Source of the DNA: Oligoflexia bacterium
GTDB lineage: Bacteria > Bdellovibrionota > UBA1018 > CAIMNF01
Reading direction: 5' to 3'
Assembly: GCA_903858975.1 (NCBI GenBank)
Contig: CAIOKW010000189.1
Span: forward strand, 1-15,077
DNA: 15,077 nucleotides
Shown: positions 1-5,705 of the stretch, piece by piece
Position numbering within the stretch: position 1 is the stretch's first letter
How the letters are laid out: the number at the start of each line of letters is the position of its first letter
Notes under the pieces: model-generated
Databases searched by the model: none
Seen by the model: only the letters and a program-made list of their open reading frames with translations
Told to the model about the DNA's origin: nothing
Made by a program: the position numbers and the translations under genes

Positions 1-486
1 ATACCGAACGCGATCTTGATCAGCGATCAGTCGAACTTTCTCGCTTGGGTATTGCCCCTCCGGATCCCATTCTCGAGTAATGCGCTCACGTACTTTTTCG
101 AAGAATAATTCGGCATCATGATTTCCGATTAAATAGGTAATTTTTTTATTCGGCTTTGAAGCAAAGCGTTTGAGGGCCGCCATCACCCTTGAGTGCCCAG
201 CCATAATCGCATTTAACTTAGATACTGCGATCTCCTCTGTGATCCCTTCTTCAAATTCACCGAGATAAGGAACATTCAAAAAATCAAAAAAATCGCCGTT
301 GATGAATAACTCGACTGGCACGGGGCCGTGGGGTCCTTCACCGTACATTCCACTCGAAAAATATTCGAAGAACTCCACCATTTCATGATCGTAGTAAAAG
401 TCTTCATGGGGATTGAACTTCCCCTCAAAGTACCTTCCCGCGGACAGGTGGCAGTCACTGATGATGATTTTGAAATGTTCACTCAC
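1..486 (-). CDS. Calcineurin-like metallophosphoesterase, partial (3' end outside window)
   Basis: The reading frame stays open for 162 codons from a GTG at 486 down to base 1, so the C-terminus is missing. Three metallophosphoesterase motifs stand in order: D-x-H at residues 11-13 (ISDCH), GDxxD at 64-68 (NGDFFD) and GNHD at 121-124. These bind a two-metal centre that hydrolyses phosphoesters or pyrophosphates. The layout resembles LpxH-like and related cytosolic enzymes, but the substrate cannot be read from the sequence. The GTG start is chosen because an in-frame TAA lies four codons upstream and a GGAG stands 5 bases before it. The gene is divergent from the ferredoxin gene and shares a 102-base control region with it. 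The family call is firm; the specific function is unknown. Confidence 0.85.
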   Translation of the reverse strand, partial: MSEHFKIIISDCHLSAGRYFEGKFNPHEDFYYDHEMVEFFEYFSSGMYGEGPHGPVPVELFINGDFFDFLNVPYLGEFEEGITEEIAVSKLNAIMAGHSRVMAALKRFASKPNKKITYLIGNHDAELFFEKVRERITREWDPEGQYPSEKVRLIADQDRVRY

Positions 487-511
487 AAGAGCTCCATCTT
501 AAGCCCCGGAG

Positions 512-520
512 CCCCCCCCC
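512..520. repeat. Homopolymer tract of nine C
   Basis: A run of nine C residues lies in the divergent intergenic region, 26 bases upstream of the metallophosphoesterase start (G9 on that gene's strand). It is outside any supported coding region. Such tracts can vary in length by slippage and can alter promoter or leader spacing. They are also a common place for sequencing errors. No function is shown here. Confidence 0.8.
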
Positions 521-555
521 TTCAAGCGGATTTGCCCCAAAAGGGGTCAGCATTG

Positions 556-570
556 ACTTTGGGACAAAGT
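556..570. promoter_or_regulatory. Perfect inverted repeat upstream of ferredoxin (possible operator)
   Basis: The half-sites ACTTTG and CAAAGT form a perfect 6-base dyad around a 3-base centre (GGA), 18 bases before the ferredoxin start codon. A TTGACT at 553-558 that could act as a -35 box overlaps the left half. The matching -10 at 576-581 is poor, so the promoter itself is doubtful. The dyad could be a repressor site or a small RNA hairpin in the leader, or it could be chance. Confidence 0.3.
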
Positions 571-588
571 TTCAGTAAGGTGCGCTGC

Positions 589-822
589 ATGGCAGACAAG
601 TCGAAAAAGTGGCCCGACAACGTAAAGGGCAAGTTCTATGTGGATGATCAGTGCATTGATTGCGACGCTTGTCGCTCTGAGGCTCCTGATAATTTCACTC
701 GTAATGATGAGCATGGATACTCATATGTATTCAAGCAACCCACCACTCCTGATGAAGCGATAAAAGCCCAGGCGGCGCTCGAAGCATGCCCTGTTGAAGC
801 CATCGGCAAAGACGCCGAATAA
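589..822 (+). CDS. Small ferredoxin, single [4Fe-4S] (or [3Fe-4S]) cluster
   Basis: This 77-residue soluble protein carries C22-x2-C25-x2-C28 near the start and C67-P near the end. That is the pattern of monocluster ferredoxins of the Bacillus/Thermotoga type. The second CxxCxxC set of 2[4Fe-4S] ferredoxins is absent. All four cysteines are present, so a [4Fe-4S] cluster is expected. The protein would carry single electrons in the cytoplasm, but its partner is not apparent from the neighbours. The ATG at 589 is preferred over an in-frame extension reaching back to 328, because that extension runs antisense through the metallophosphoesterase. A TAAGG lies about 8 bases upstream as a modest ribosome binding site. 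The gene converges on the coiled-coil gene with an 18-base gap. The family call is firm. Confidence 0.88.
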   Translation: MADKSKKWPDNVKGKFYVDDQCIDCDACRSEAPDNFTRNDEHGYSYVFKQPTTPDEAIKAQAALEACPVEAIGKDAE

Positions 823-840
823 TTTCTGAGTGAATTTGAA

Positions 841-1617
841 CTAGTAACCGAGGCGCTTTAAGTAGTCATCTACTGAAGGTGCTTCGTTGCTATTAAGATG
901 CAAACCTTGTTCAGCAATTGACTGGATCGTTTGAGTCTCACTTTCCGTCTTTTTAGAGACGGAAGCTTTTTCCACAGGAGCTTTTTTTGAAGAAGCAGCA
1001 ATGGTGCTTTCAAAACCCTGAGCCGGATTCGACTGAAGAATCCCCATCATGTGAGAACGAATCTGAGTGAGTTCTCTTTCGAGTTTTTCTACCTTGGTTT
1101 CCGCCTCAGCACGGCGCTCTGAAGATTCCAGCAATTGCGCAGCAACCCCTTCATTCTTCATTTTTAAATCCCAAATTTGGTTCGAAAACTTTACTTCAAG
1201 TTCAGCCCTGAGATCATTTTGTTTTTGTGCGTGCTGCTGAACCAATTGACCGCGAAGGACCTTCTGCGATTCGATTTCTTTATGGAGCGATTCAATCACC
1301 AGATTCTTATCGAGGATCTCATTTCGAAGATTCTCAGTTTCAAGCTTCAGAAGTTGCATTTGATCGGTGAGTTCACTTACGTGGCTTTGGTAAATTTTGG
1401 CTTGCCCATTGGCATCTTGCTTCAGCTCAAGAATCTTAAGCTCCGTACGAGCTCGTTCTTCTTCAATCTTCTGAACATCGTATGCAAAAGCATCCAGACG
1501 AATCAAAGCCTCAGTTCGTTTGTCCTGCCAGTTTTGGAGGGAACGACGGGCCTCTGAAATAGTATTCACTAAATCGTCTAAGCGGGCTGTATTTACATTC
1601 AAATTCTGCTCATGCAT
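841..1617 (-). CDS. Coiled-coil protein of unknown function
   Basis: I do not recognise this 258-residue protein as a named family. It has no signal peptide or membrane segment. Residues about 10-188 are rich in Glu, Lys, Gln, Leu and Arg with heptad-like spacing and almost no Pro or Gly, so a long dimeric coiled coil is expected. Residues about 190-240 are Ser/Lys/Glu/Ala rich and probably disordered. The protein ends in a compact hydrophobic-charged tail, SVDDYLKRLGY, which could be a docking peptide. A structural or scaffolding role in the cytoplasm is possible, but that is inference. The ATG at 1617 has an AGGAG about 10 bases upstream. The gene is divergent from the outer-membrane protein gene and convergent with the ferredoxin gene. 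Confidence 0.75.
   Translation of the reverse strand: MHEQNLNVNTARLDDLVNTISEARRSLQNWQDKRTEALIRLDAFAYDVQKIEEERARTELKILELKQDANGQAKIYQSHVSELTDQMQLLKLETENLRNEILDKNLVIESLHKEIESQKVLRGQLVQQHAQKQNDLRAELEVKFSNQIWDLKMKNEGVAAQLLESSERRAEAETKVEKLERELTQIRSHMMGILQSNPAQGFESTIAASSKKAPVEKASVSKKTESETQTIQSIAEQGLHLNSNEAPSVDDYLKRLGY
943..971 (+). terminator. Possible intrinsic terminator for ferredoxin transcript, inside convergent gene
   Basis: On the plus strand the arms TTCCGTCT (943-950) and AGACGGAA (957-964) form an 8-base perfect stem around the 6-base loop TTTTAG. After two bases comes a run of five T (967-971). This is a plausible rho-independent terminator for transcription leaving the ferredoxin gene, 120 bases past its stop. 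It also lies in the coding part of the coiled-coil gene, so the resemblance may be chance. Confidence 0.35.
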
Positions 1618-1691
1618 GAGTAAGGCACTCCTACCTTTATTGTGCGATGGATCGCGGCCATAACCAATAGGTAATTTTTACTTACTTTACC

Positions 1692-1727
1692 AAGCTTCTT
1701 CGTCGTAAGCTACGAAAGATGAAGCTT
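1692..1727 (+). promoter_or_regulatory. Hairpin enclosing the start codon of the beta-barrel gene
   Basis: AAGCTTC (1692-1698) pairs with GAAGCTT (1721-1727), and inside it TTCGT (1699-1703) pairs with ACGAA (1712-1716). This gives 12 pairs with an 8-base loop and a 4-base bulge (1717-1720) that holds the first two bases of the ATG at 1719. The stem also covers the only weak ribosome-binding purines (GAAAG). If transcription starts upstream of 1692, translation initiation would be masked, as in RNA thermometers or attenuated leaders. The structure is visible in the sequence; the control role is inference. Confidence 0.4.
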
Positions 1728-2324
1728 TCCTGGATCCTCAGTCTTGCGCTCCTGATCACCCCCGATGCAAATGCATTCGAAATCAATGCACTCGGAGGGC
1801 TCAACTATGCGGCACCGACCGAATCCCTTTCGGGAGTCGATCAGGCATGGACAGGAGACGCGGCACCGACATTTGGCTTTGACGCAATGCTTCCGCTTTT
1901 TGATCTCCCCCTGAGCCTCGAAAGCGGCGTTTGGTTCGAAACCGCAACCAGTGAACACACCCTTTCTAATATCAGCTCAAGTCGAGAAACCCATTGGACA
2001 GAAGTTCCCCTTCTTCTTCATTTTCACTTTGATCCCTTTATTAGCCTAGGCGCAGGTGGATATCTCAGTTTTGCGCGAGGTTCGGTCGCGACCACTGTAA
2101 ACGGGGTCACCTTGAGTCAAAGCTTTGGGGCTGCCCAAATCAAGGATACCGACTCAGGCTTACTGCTCGATATTCGAGCCAGACTGCACGTCACACCCCT
2201 ACTGTGTTTCTTGCTCGATGCCCGTTATCAACACGGACTCAGCAATCTCTCTACGGTCTCCACAAATCTTCAAAATACTCGCTCGATTCAGGTGCTTGCG
2301 GGAGCATCCTTCGAATTCCTCTAG
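1719..2324 (+). CDS. Outer-membrane beta-barrel protein
   Basis: This 201-residue protein has a clear Sec signal peptide: Lys at position 2, a hydrophobic core at about 4-14, and probable cleavage after ANA at 17-19, leaving a mature start FEINALGG. The mature part alternates hydrophobic and polar residues in short strands with glycine and aromatic residues (GGLNYAAP, LGAGGYLSFARG, DARYQHGLSN). It ends in a strand closing with Phe-Glu-Phe-Leu, as expected for a small 8- to 10-strand barrel inserted by the BAM machinery. No specific family or ligand is recognised. The ATG at 1719 is the only start that keeps the signal peptide intact. Its ribosome binding site is weak and lies in a hairpin. 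Its stop TAG overlaps the convergent HAD gene's stop. Confidence 0.78.
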   Translation: MKLSWILSLALLITPDANAFEINALGGLNYAAPTESLSGVDQAWTGDAAPTFGFDAMLPLFDLPLSLESGVWFETATSEHTLSNISSSRETHWTEVPLLLHFHFDPFISLGAGGYLSFARGSVATTVNGVTLSQSFGAAQIKDTDSGLLLDIRARLHVTPLLCFLLDARYQHGLSNLSTVSTNLQNTRSIQVLAGASFEFL

Positions 2325-2983
2325 ATCTGAAGCTCACGCCAGTCGCGAATCATCAATAATGACCGCGCATCAGGTTCCTGTGCATGAGCCTCAAATGCAA
2401 TCTGAACCCATTTGAGCTTGGCAAGGTGAGCTGATTCCATCCCGGCCTTTGAGTCTTCAAAAACAATGACCTCTGCAGGATTCACATTTAGCCCCTCTAG
2501 GGCCGTAAGATAGGGAGAAGGATGAGGCTTACTGAACTCATAATCCCCAAAGGCCCAGATGCGTTCAAATTCATCCTGAAGGCCATGCGCTCCCAAGATG
2601 GCCTCCACTTCGTGTCGCTCGGAGCCGGTTACAATCCCCATAAACTTCGATTTCGCCTTCAGCTCCGGAAGGAGCTCCTTGAAGCCAGGGACCAGAGGCA
2701 CCCCTTCTGCAAAGGCTTCCTGATAGCGCCTTCTGAATTCAGCTAGCAGTAACTCACTTGAAGCCAATTTGAGCCCAAGCGCCATTGCCCGAACTTGCAT
2801 CTCATCGACCGCCGCTTTCCAGGTCCTTCCCACAATCATATCGGAAAAACCGTCAGGAACCGCCACGCGCATTTCTTTAAAGTAGGCCGAGATCACCTTT
2901 TTGGCGAGAATCTCAGTCACCACCACTGTTCCGTCAAAATCAAAAAGCAACACTTTATCTTGGATATCTAGGAAGTTTTTCAT
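2321..2983 (-). CDS. HAD-superfamily phosphatase (beta-phosphoglucomutase/phosphoglycolate phosphatase-like)
   Basis: This 220-residue cytoplasmic enzyme carries all HAD motifs. Motif I is DFDGT at 15-19, with D15 the nucleophile and D17 the acid/base. Motif II is T119 in GIVTGS. Motif III is K152 in SKPHPSPY, and motif IV is E176-D177-S in VFEDSKAG. Between motifs I and II lies a helical cap of about 80 residues (C1 type). KPHPSPYLTAL and the ED-S-xAG pattern are typical of the subgroup with phosphoglycolate phosphatase, beta-phosphoglucomutase and sugar-phosphate phosphatases. The exact substrate cannot be assigned. The ATG at 2983 places motif I at the usual distance from the N-terminus, although no good ribosome binding site precedes it. 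The gene converges on the barrel gene, with a 4-base stop overlap, and is divergent from the HU gene. Confidence 0.88.
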   Translation of the reverse strand: MKNFLDIQDKVLLFDFDGTVVVTEILAKKVISAYFKEMRVAVPDGFSDMIVGRTWKAAVDEMQVRAMALGLKLASSELLLAEFRRRYQEAFAEGVPLVPGFKELLPELKAKSKFMGIVTGSERHEVEAILGAHGLQDEFERIWAFGDYEFSKPHPSPYLTALEGLNVNPAEVIVFEDSKAGMESAHLAKLKWVQIAFEAHAQEPDARSLLMIRDWRELQI

Positions 2984-3033
2984 GCGTTTATTTACAGTCT
3001 CACAAAAATCAGGGGTTTTATCGCCTTTTTTTC

Positions 3034-3062
3034 TTGCCGAAGTTTATTTTAATCCCTAAAAA
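3034..3062 (+). promoter_or_regulatory. Candidate sigma-70 promoter for the HU-like gene
   Basis: TTGCCG at 3034-3039 and TAAAAA at 3057-3062 are separated by 17 bases, and each matches the consensus at four of six positions. They lie in an AT-rich stretch about 23 bases before the start codon. A transcript would begin close to 3069, just before the ribosome binding site. An alternative -10, TTTAAT at 3048-3053, has no good partner. The site is weakly supported. Confidence 0.3.
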
Positions 3063-3072
3063 TGTAGAACAT

Positions 3073-3078
3073 AAGGAG
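3073..3078 (+). promoter_or_regulatory. Strong ribosome binding site that sets the HU-like start
   Basis: AAGGAG stands six bases before the ATG at 3085. It is the best Shine-Dalgarno match on the plus strand of the window and decides for this ATG over an in-frame TTG at 3034. It fits a gene needing high expression. Confidence 0.8.
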
Positions 3079-3084
3079 ACAACC

Positions 3085-3444
3085 ATGGCTAAAAAAGCTG
3101 CTAAGAAAAAATATTCATTCATCAACGAACTCTACGAAGGTGTAGTGGGCATCACTGAAGTCGGCAAAAACGGCGCGATCAAAATCAAGCGCTCTGACTT
3201 GAAAGACCTCGTAGAAACTACTTTCACTAAAGGTGCTAAACTGGCTGCAGGTGGAGAACGTATCCGTTTCCCTGTAATCGGCGCACTGGTTCGTCGTGAA
3301 GTAAAAGCTCGTAAAGCAGGAAAAGGCGTTAACCCTTTTACTGGTGAAGCAATCGACGTAAAAGCACGTCCAGCTTCTAAAAAACCTCGTTGGTCTTTCC
3401 CTAAGACCCTCAAGGACACTTTTTCTGACAAGAAAAACTGGTAG
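3085..3444 (+). CDS. HU/IHF-family DNA-binding protein
   Basis: This 119-residue basic protein is longer than the usual 90-residue HU because of a Lys/Ala-rich N-terminal tail (MAKKAAKKK) and a short C-terminal extension. The HU core is recognisable. A helical dimerisation part with LKDLVETTF lies at 39-47. The strand IRFPVIGALVRREVKAR follows, then the DNA-binding arm with VNPFTGE at 82-88 in place of the classic RNPQTGE. The return strand and closing helix are WSFPKTLKDTF. It would bend and compact DNA in the nucleoid. Codon choice (GCT, GTA, CGT, GGT) is more biased than in neighbouring genes, which with the strong ribosome binding site and terminator suggests abundant expression as a single-gene transcript. 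The family call is firm, but paralog identity (HU or an IHF-like form) is not. Confidence 0.88.
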   Translation: MAKKAAKKKYSFINELYEGVVGITEVGKNGAIKIKRSDLKDLVETTFTKGAKLAAGGERIRFPVIGALVRREVKARKAGKGVNPFTGEAIDVKARPASKKPRWSFPKTLKDTFSDKKNW

Positions 3445-3474
3445 TCAATTCATTGCGAATCCCAAGATTCGATC

Positions 3475-3506
3475 AAAAGGGGCAGAATGTTTCTGCCCCT
3501 TTTTTT
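3475..3506 (+). terminator. Rho-independent terminator after the HU-like gene
   Basis: A 13-base perfect stem (AAAAGGGGCAGAA at 3475-3487 and its complement at 3491-3503) encloses the 3-base loop TGT. It runs into a T tract at 3500-3506. The GC core GGGGCAG/CTGCCCC followed by seven T is a textbook terminator. It lies 30 bases after the stop codon and insulates the HU gene from the fumarylacetoacetase gene. Confidence 0.95.
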
Positions 3507-3552
3507 ATTTTCATTTTGAGCTTTTTCACTCCCGAGTTAGAGTCATTCGCAT

Positions 3553-4533
3553 ATGAAACTCGTTACCCTGATTGCTTCAGATCGTTCATTTCACGTTGGT
3601 GCCCTGATCGAAGGCGCTACCCCTGATCAAAATCAAATTCTTGATTTTTATGAGCTCGATCCCCGCTCCCGACATCAGAACATGCTTGAGTTCATTGAGG
3701 CCCAGTCCGAATCCCTTCCCTGGGCTGAAGGAATGATTCAAAAGGCCAAAGCAGGTCTGGTCGCTCCGAGTGCCCTCGCTTCTGAAGCGGATACCCTACT
3801 CGCCTCTCCCGTCCCCCGCCCTATTTCTTGCCGAGATGGCTATGCTTTTCGCCAACACGTCGAGAGCGCACGAAAAGGTCGCGGACTTCCGATGATTCCT
3901 GAATTTGATGAGTTCCCGGTTTTTTACTTCACGAACCACCTTGCGGTCACTGGACCCGGTGAAATTTATGTCATGGAAAAGGCACTCGACCGACTCGATT
4001 TTGAGCTTGAAGTCGCCATTGTGATCGGGAAAGAAGGAAGAAACATTCCTGCTTCAAAAGCCGATGATCATATCTTTGGCTACATGATCATGAATGATTG
4101 GTCCGCACGTGAGTTCCAAACCCAAGAGATGAAGCTGAATCTGGGTCCCGCAAAAGGCAAAGATTTTGCAACCACGCTTGGCCCCTATCTGGTCACTCGA
4201 GATGAATTGAAAAAACACCTGATCCCGGGTCCAAACGGCGAACGATTTAATCTTCGTATGAAGGCATTTCATAATGGAAAACAAGTTTCTGATGGAAACC
4301 TGAAAGACATGAACTGGACTTTCGGCCAAATCCTAGAGCGGGCCTCTTACGGTGTAACGCTTCACCCAGGTGAGGTCATTGGATCAGGGACAGTGGGAAC
4401 CGGATGTTATATGGAATTGAATCTGACCACGCTAAAAGACAATCCAGTCTGGATTAAGCCAGGAGATGATTTCGTTTTAGAAGTGGAAGAGTTAGGCCGT
4501 CTGGAGAATCAAATTCGTAAAGAGAACCCATGA
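3553..4533 (+). CDS. fahA: Fumarylacetoacetate hydrolase (fumarylacetoacetase)
   Basis: This 326-residue cytoplasmic enzyme is expected to split fumarylacetoacetate into fumarate and acetoacetate, the last step of tyrosine/homogentisate breakdown. Compared with mammalian FAH, the metal and catalytic residues are all present. They are D95 and H102 in RDGYAFRQHVE, E151 and E153 in DFELEVAIVIG, D182 in MNDWSARE, and K203 in KGKDFATTLGP. GSGTVGTGC at 277-285 is the usual C-terminal FAH loop. The length fits the bacterial form rather than the roughly 420-residue animal form. The ATG at 3553 has only a weak purine-rich site upstream. The stop overlaps the next gene's start in ATGA, and that gene encodes the preceding pathway step, which strengthens the assignment over other FAH-fold hydrolases. 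The upstream enzymes HmgA and Hpd are not in the window. Confidence 0.88.
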   Translation: MKLVTLIASDRSFHVGALIEGATPDQNQILDFYELDPRSRHQNMLEFIEAQSESLPWAEGMIQKAKAGLVAPSALASEADTLLASPVPRPISCRDGYAFRQHVESARKGRGLPMIPEFDEFPVFYFTNHLAVTGPGEIYVMEKALDRLDFELEVAIVIGKEGRNIPASKADDHIFGYMIMNDWSAREFQTQEMKLNLGPAKGKDFATTLGPYLVTRDELKKHLIPGPNGERFNLRMKAFHNGKQVSDGNLKDMNWTFGQILERASYGVTLHPGEVIGSGTVGTGCYMELNLTTLKDNPVWIKPGDDFVLEVEELGRLENQIRKENP

Positions 4534-5195
4534 CCCCACACTCAAGTGCTCCCTACCGCCTCTACCACTACTGGCGCTCCTCGAGCTCTTGGCGGGTTCG
4601 CTTTGCCCTTGAATGGAAGGGGATTCTTTACGAAGCCGTTCCCGTAAACCTCCTCAATGGAGAATCAGAGAGTCCCGAACACCTCAAAAGAAACCCGGCG
4701 GGTTTTGTTCCGGTTCTTGAACTTCCCACTGATCCCAAAGAATACCTCACGGAGAGCTTAAGCATCATTCGTTATTTAGAAGAATCTCACCCTGAAGCGC
4801 CTTCGCTCTTCCCGAAGACCCCACTCGCCCGCGCAAAGATTTGGGCACTGGCTGAAGTCATCAATTCAGGAACTCAACCCATCCAAAACATTCCGGTCAT
4901 GGCAATGCTCTCGTCTGATCCGGATGTACAAATGCGTTGGTCTCGTCACTTTATCCAAGAGGGCTTATCGGTCTATGAACGCCTTTGCTCACAAACCGCC
5001 GGGCGATACTCCTTTGGCGATGAGCTGAGCCTTGCGGATCTTTGCCTTATGCCTCAGCTCTATAATGCCGAGCGATTTCAGGTTTCCTGGGACTCCTTCC
5101 CCCACATTTCTAGAATTGAAAAAAGCTGCCGGACCTTAAGCGCCTACCAAAAGTCTCACCCTGATCAGTTCAAACCTATTGATTTTAAAGGATGA
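4530..5195 (+). CDS. maiA: Maleylacetoacetate isomerase (zeta-class glutathione S-transferase)
   Basis: This 221-residue protein has the two-domain GST layout: a thioredoxin-like N-terminal domain (about 9-90) and a helical C-terminal domain (about 95-215). The zeta-class active-site motif appears as SSSSWRVR at 17-24, with Ser where the animal enzyme has Cys (SSCSWR). NPAGFVPVLEL and the glutathione-binding ES-L-I-YLEE segment also fit. The enzyme would convert maleylacetoacetate to fumarylacetoacetate using glutathione as cofactor. Its start overlaps the fumarylacetoacetase stop (ATGA), so the two are translated together. No terminator follows directly. This predicts that the organism makes or takes up glutathione. 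A different GST role is possible but unlikely given the partner. Confidence 0.9.
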   Translation: MTPHSSAPYRLYHYWRSSSSWRVRFALEWKGILYEAVPVNLLNGESESPEHLKRNPAGFVPVLELPTDPKEYLTESLSIIRYLEESHPEAPSLFPKTPLARAKIWALAEVINSGTQPIQNIPVMAMLSSDPDVQMRWSRHFIQEGLSVYERLCSQTAGRYSFGDELSLADLCLMPQLYNAERFQVSWDSFPHISRIEKSCRTLSAYQKSHPDQFKPIDFKG

Positions 5196-5249
5196 TTTAT
5201 TTCTTGTGAGGGTGCGTGAACTCTGTAAAACTATTTACGGGGGATTATC

Positions 5250-5666
5250 ATGGCAAAAGGATTTGCTTACTCAACACTCAATTTTACTCTGTTCTGCTTA
5301 TTCACACTGAGTTTAGCCTCGTGCTCAAAGGCGAAAGTTTCACCCCTGAGTCCGAATAACCTCTCCACCGCTGAAACTTTTCCCATCGCGAACTCAGAAC
5401 TTAAAAACTGCCATTTTAAAGATCCAAACCCAACTTATACCTTTGGCCAAACGATCACCCCGAATCCCATTCAATGCGATCAAGGTGTTGCTCGTAGTGT
5501 TCAGATCTTAAATCCGAACCCTCTTCCAAGCGGTATTCAGTTTTCCAGTAACCAATTGAGCCTAGTAGGAACTGCGGGTGAACGAGTCACCGGCTCTCCT
5601 TACCGCTTCTACCTTGAAAATGAAGCCGGCTATGTGGTTCTAAAAATGCTTCTGACCGTGAAGTAA
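5250..5666 (+). CDS. Small lipoprotein with an Ig-like (He_PIG-type) repeat
   Basis: This 138-residue protein has a lipoprotein signal: a hydrophobic stretch at 11-22 and the lipobox L22-A-S-C25, so Cys25 would be lipidated and the protein anchored to a membrane. The first mature residues, SKAKV, lack Asp at +2, which favours the outer membrane by the E. coli rule. From about 65 on, the pattern LPSGIQFSSNQLSLVGTAGE followed by YRFYLENEAG resembles a single putative Ig/cadherin-like He_PIG repeat, often found in surface proteins. No enzyme motif is visible. A GGGGGA five bases upstream supports the ATG at 5250. A weak promoter (TTGTGA and TAAAAC, 16 bases apart, at 5204-5231) precedes it. The function is unknown. 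Confidence 0.75.
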   Translation: MAKGFAYSTLNFTLFCLFTLSLASCSKAKVSPLSPNNLSTAETFPIANSELKNCHFKDPNPTYTFGQTITPNPIQCDQGVARSVQILNPNPLPSGIQFSSNQLSLVGTAGERVTGSPYRFYLENEAGYVVLKMLLTVK

Positions 5667-5705
5667 TCTTTGCATTGGCTCCCAGTTGCGCTATCACTGA
5701 AGTGA

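Noticed and set aside
276..482. 68-residue minus-strand ORF
   Set aside because: It is in a different frame of the metallophosphoesterase gene and shows no family features; the neighbouring frame holds the real protein.
328..588. N-terminal extension of the ferredoxin frame back to 328
   Set aside because: It runs antisense through the metallophosphoesterase, whose motifs are clear. The ATG at 589 gives a normal ferredoxin length and has a usable ribosome binding site.
1177..1557. 126-residue plus-strand ORF
   Set aside because: It is antisense to the coiled-coil gene, has no plausible ribosome binding site or motif, and its hydrophobic look comes from the complement of Lys/Glu codons.
3034..3084. 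Upstream in-frame start (TTG) for the HU-like gene
   Set aside because: The strong AAGGAG at 3073-3078 directs the ATG at 3085, and the extension overlaps the likely promoter.
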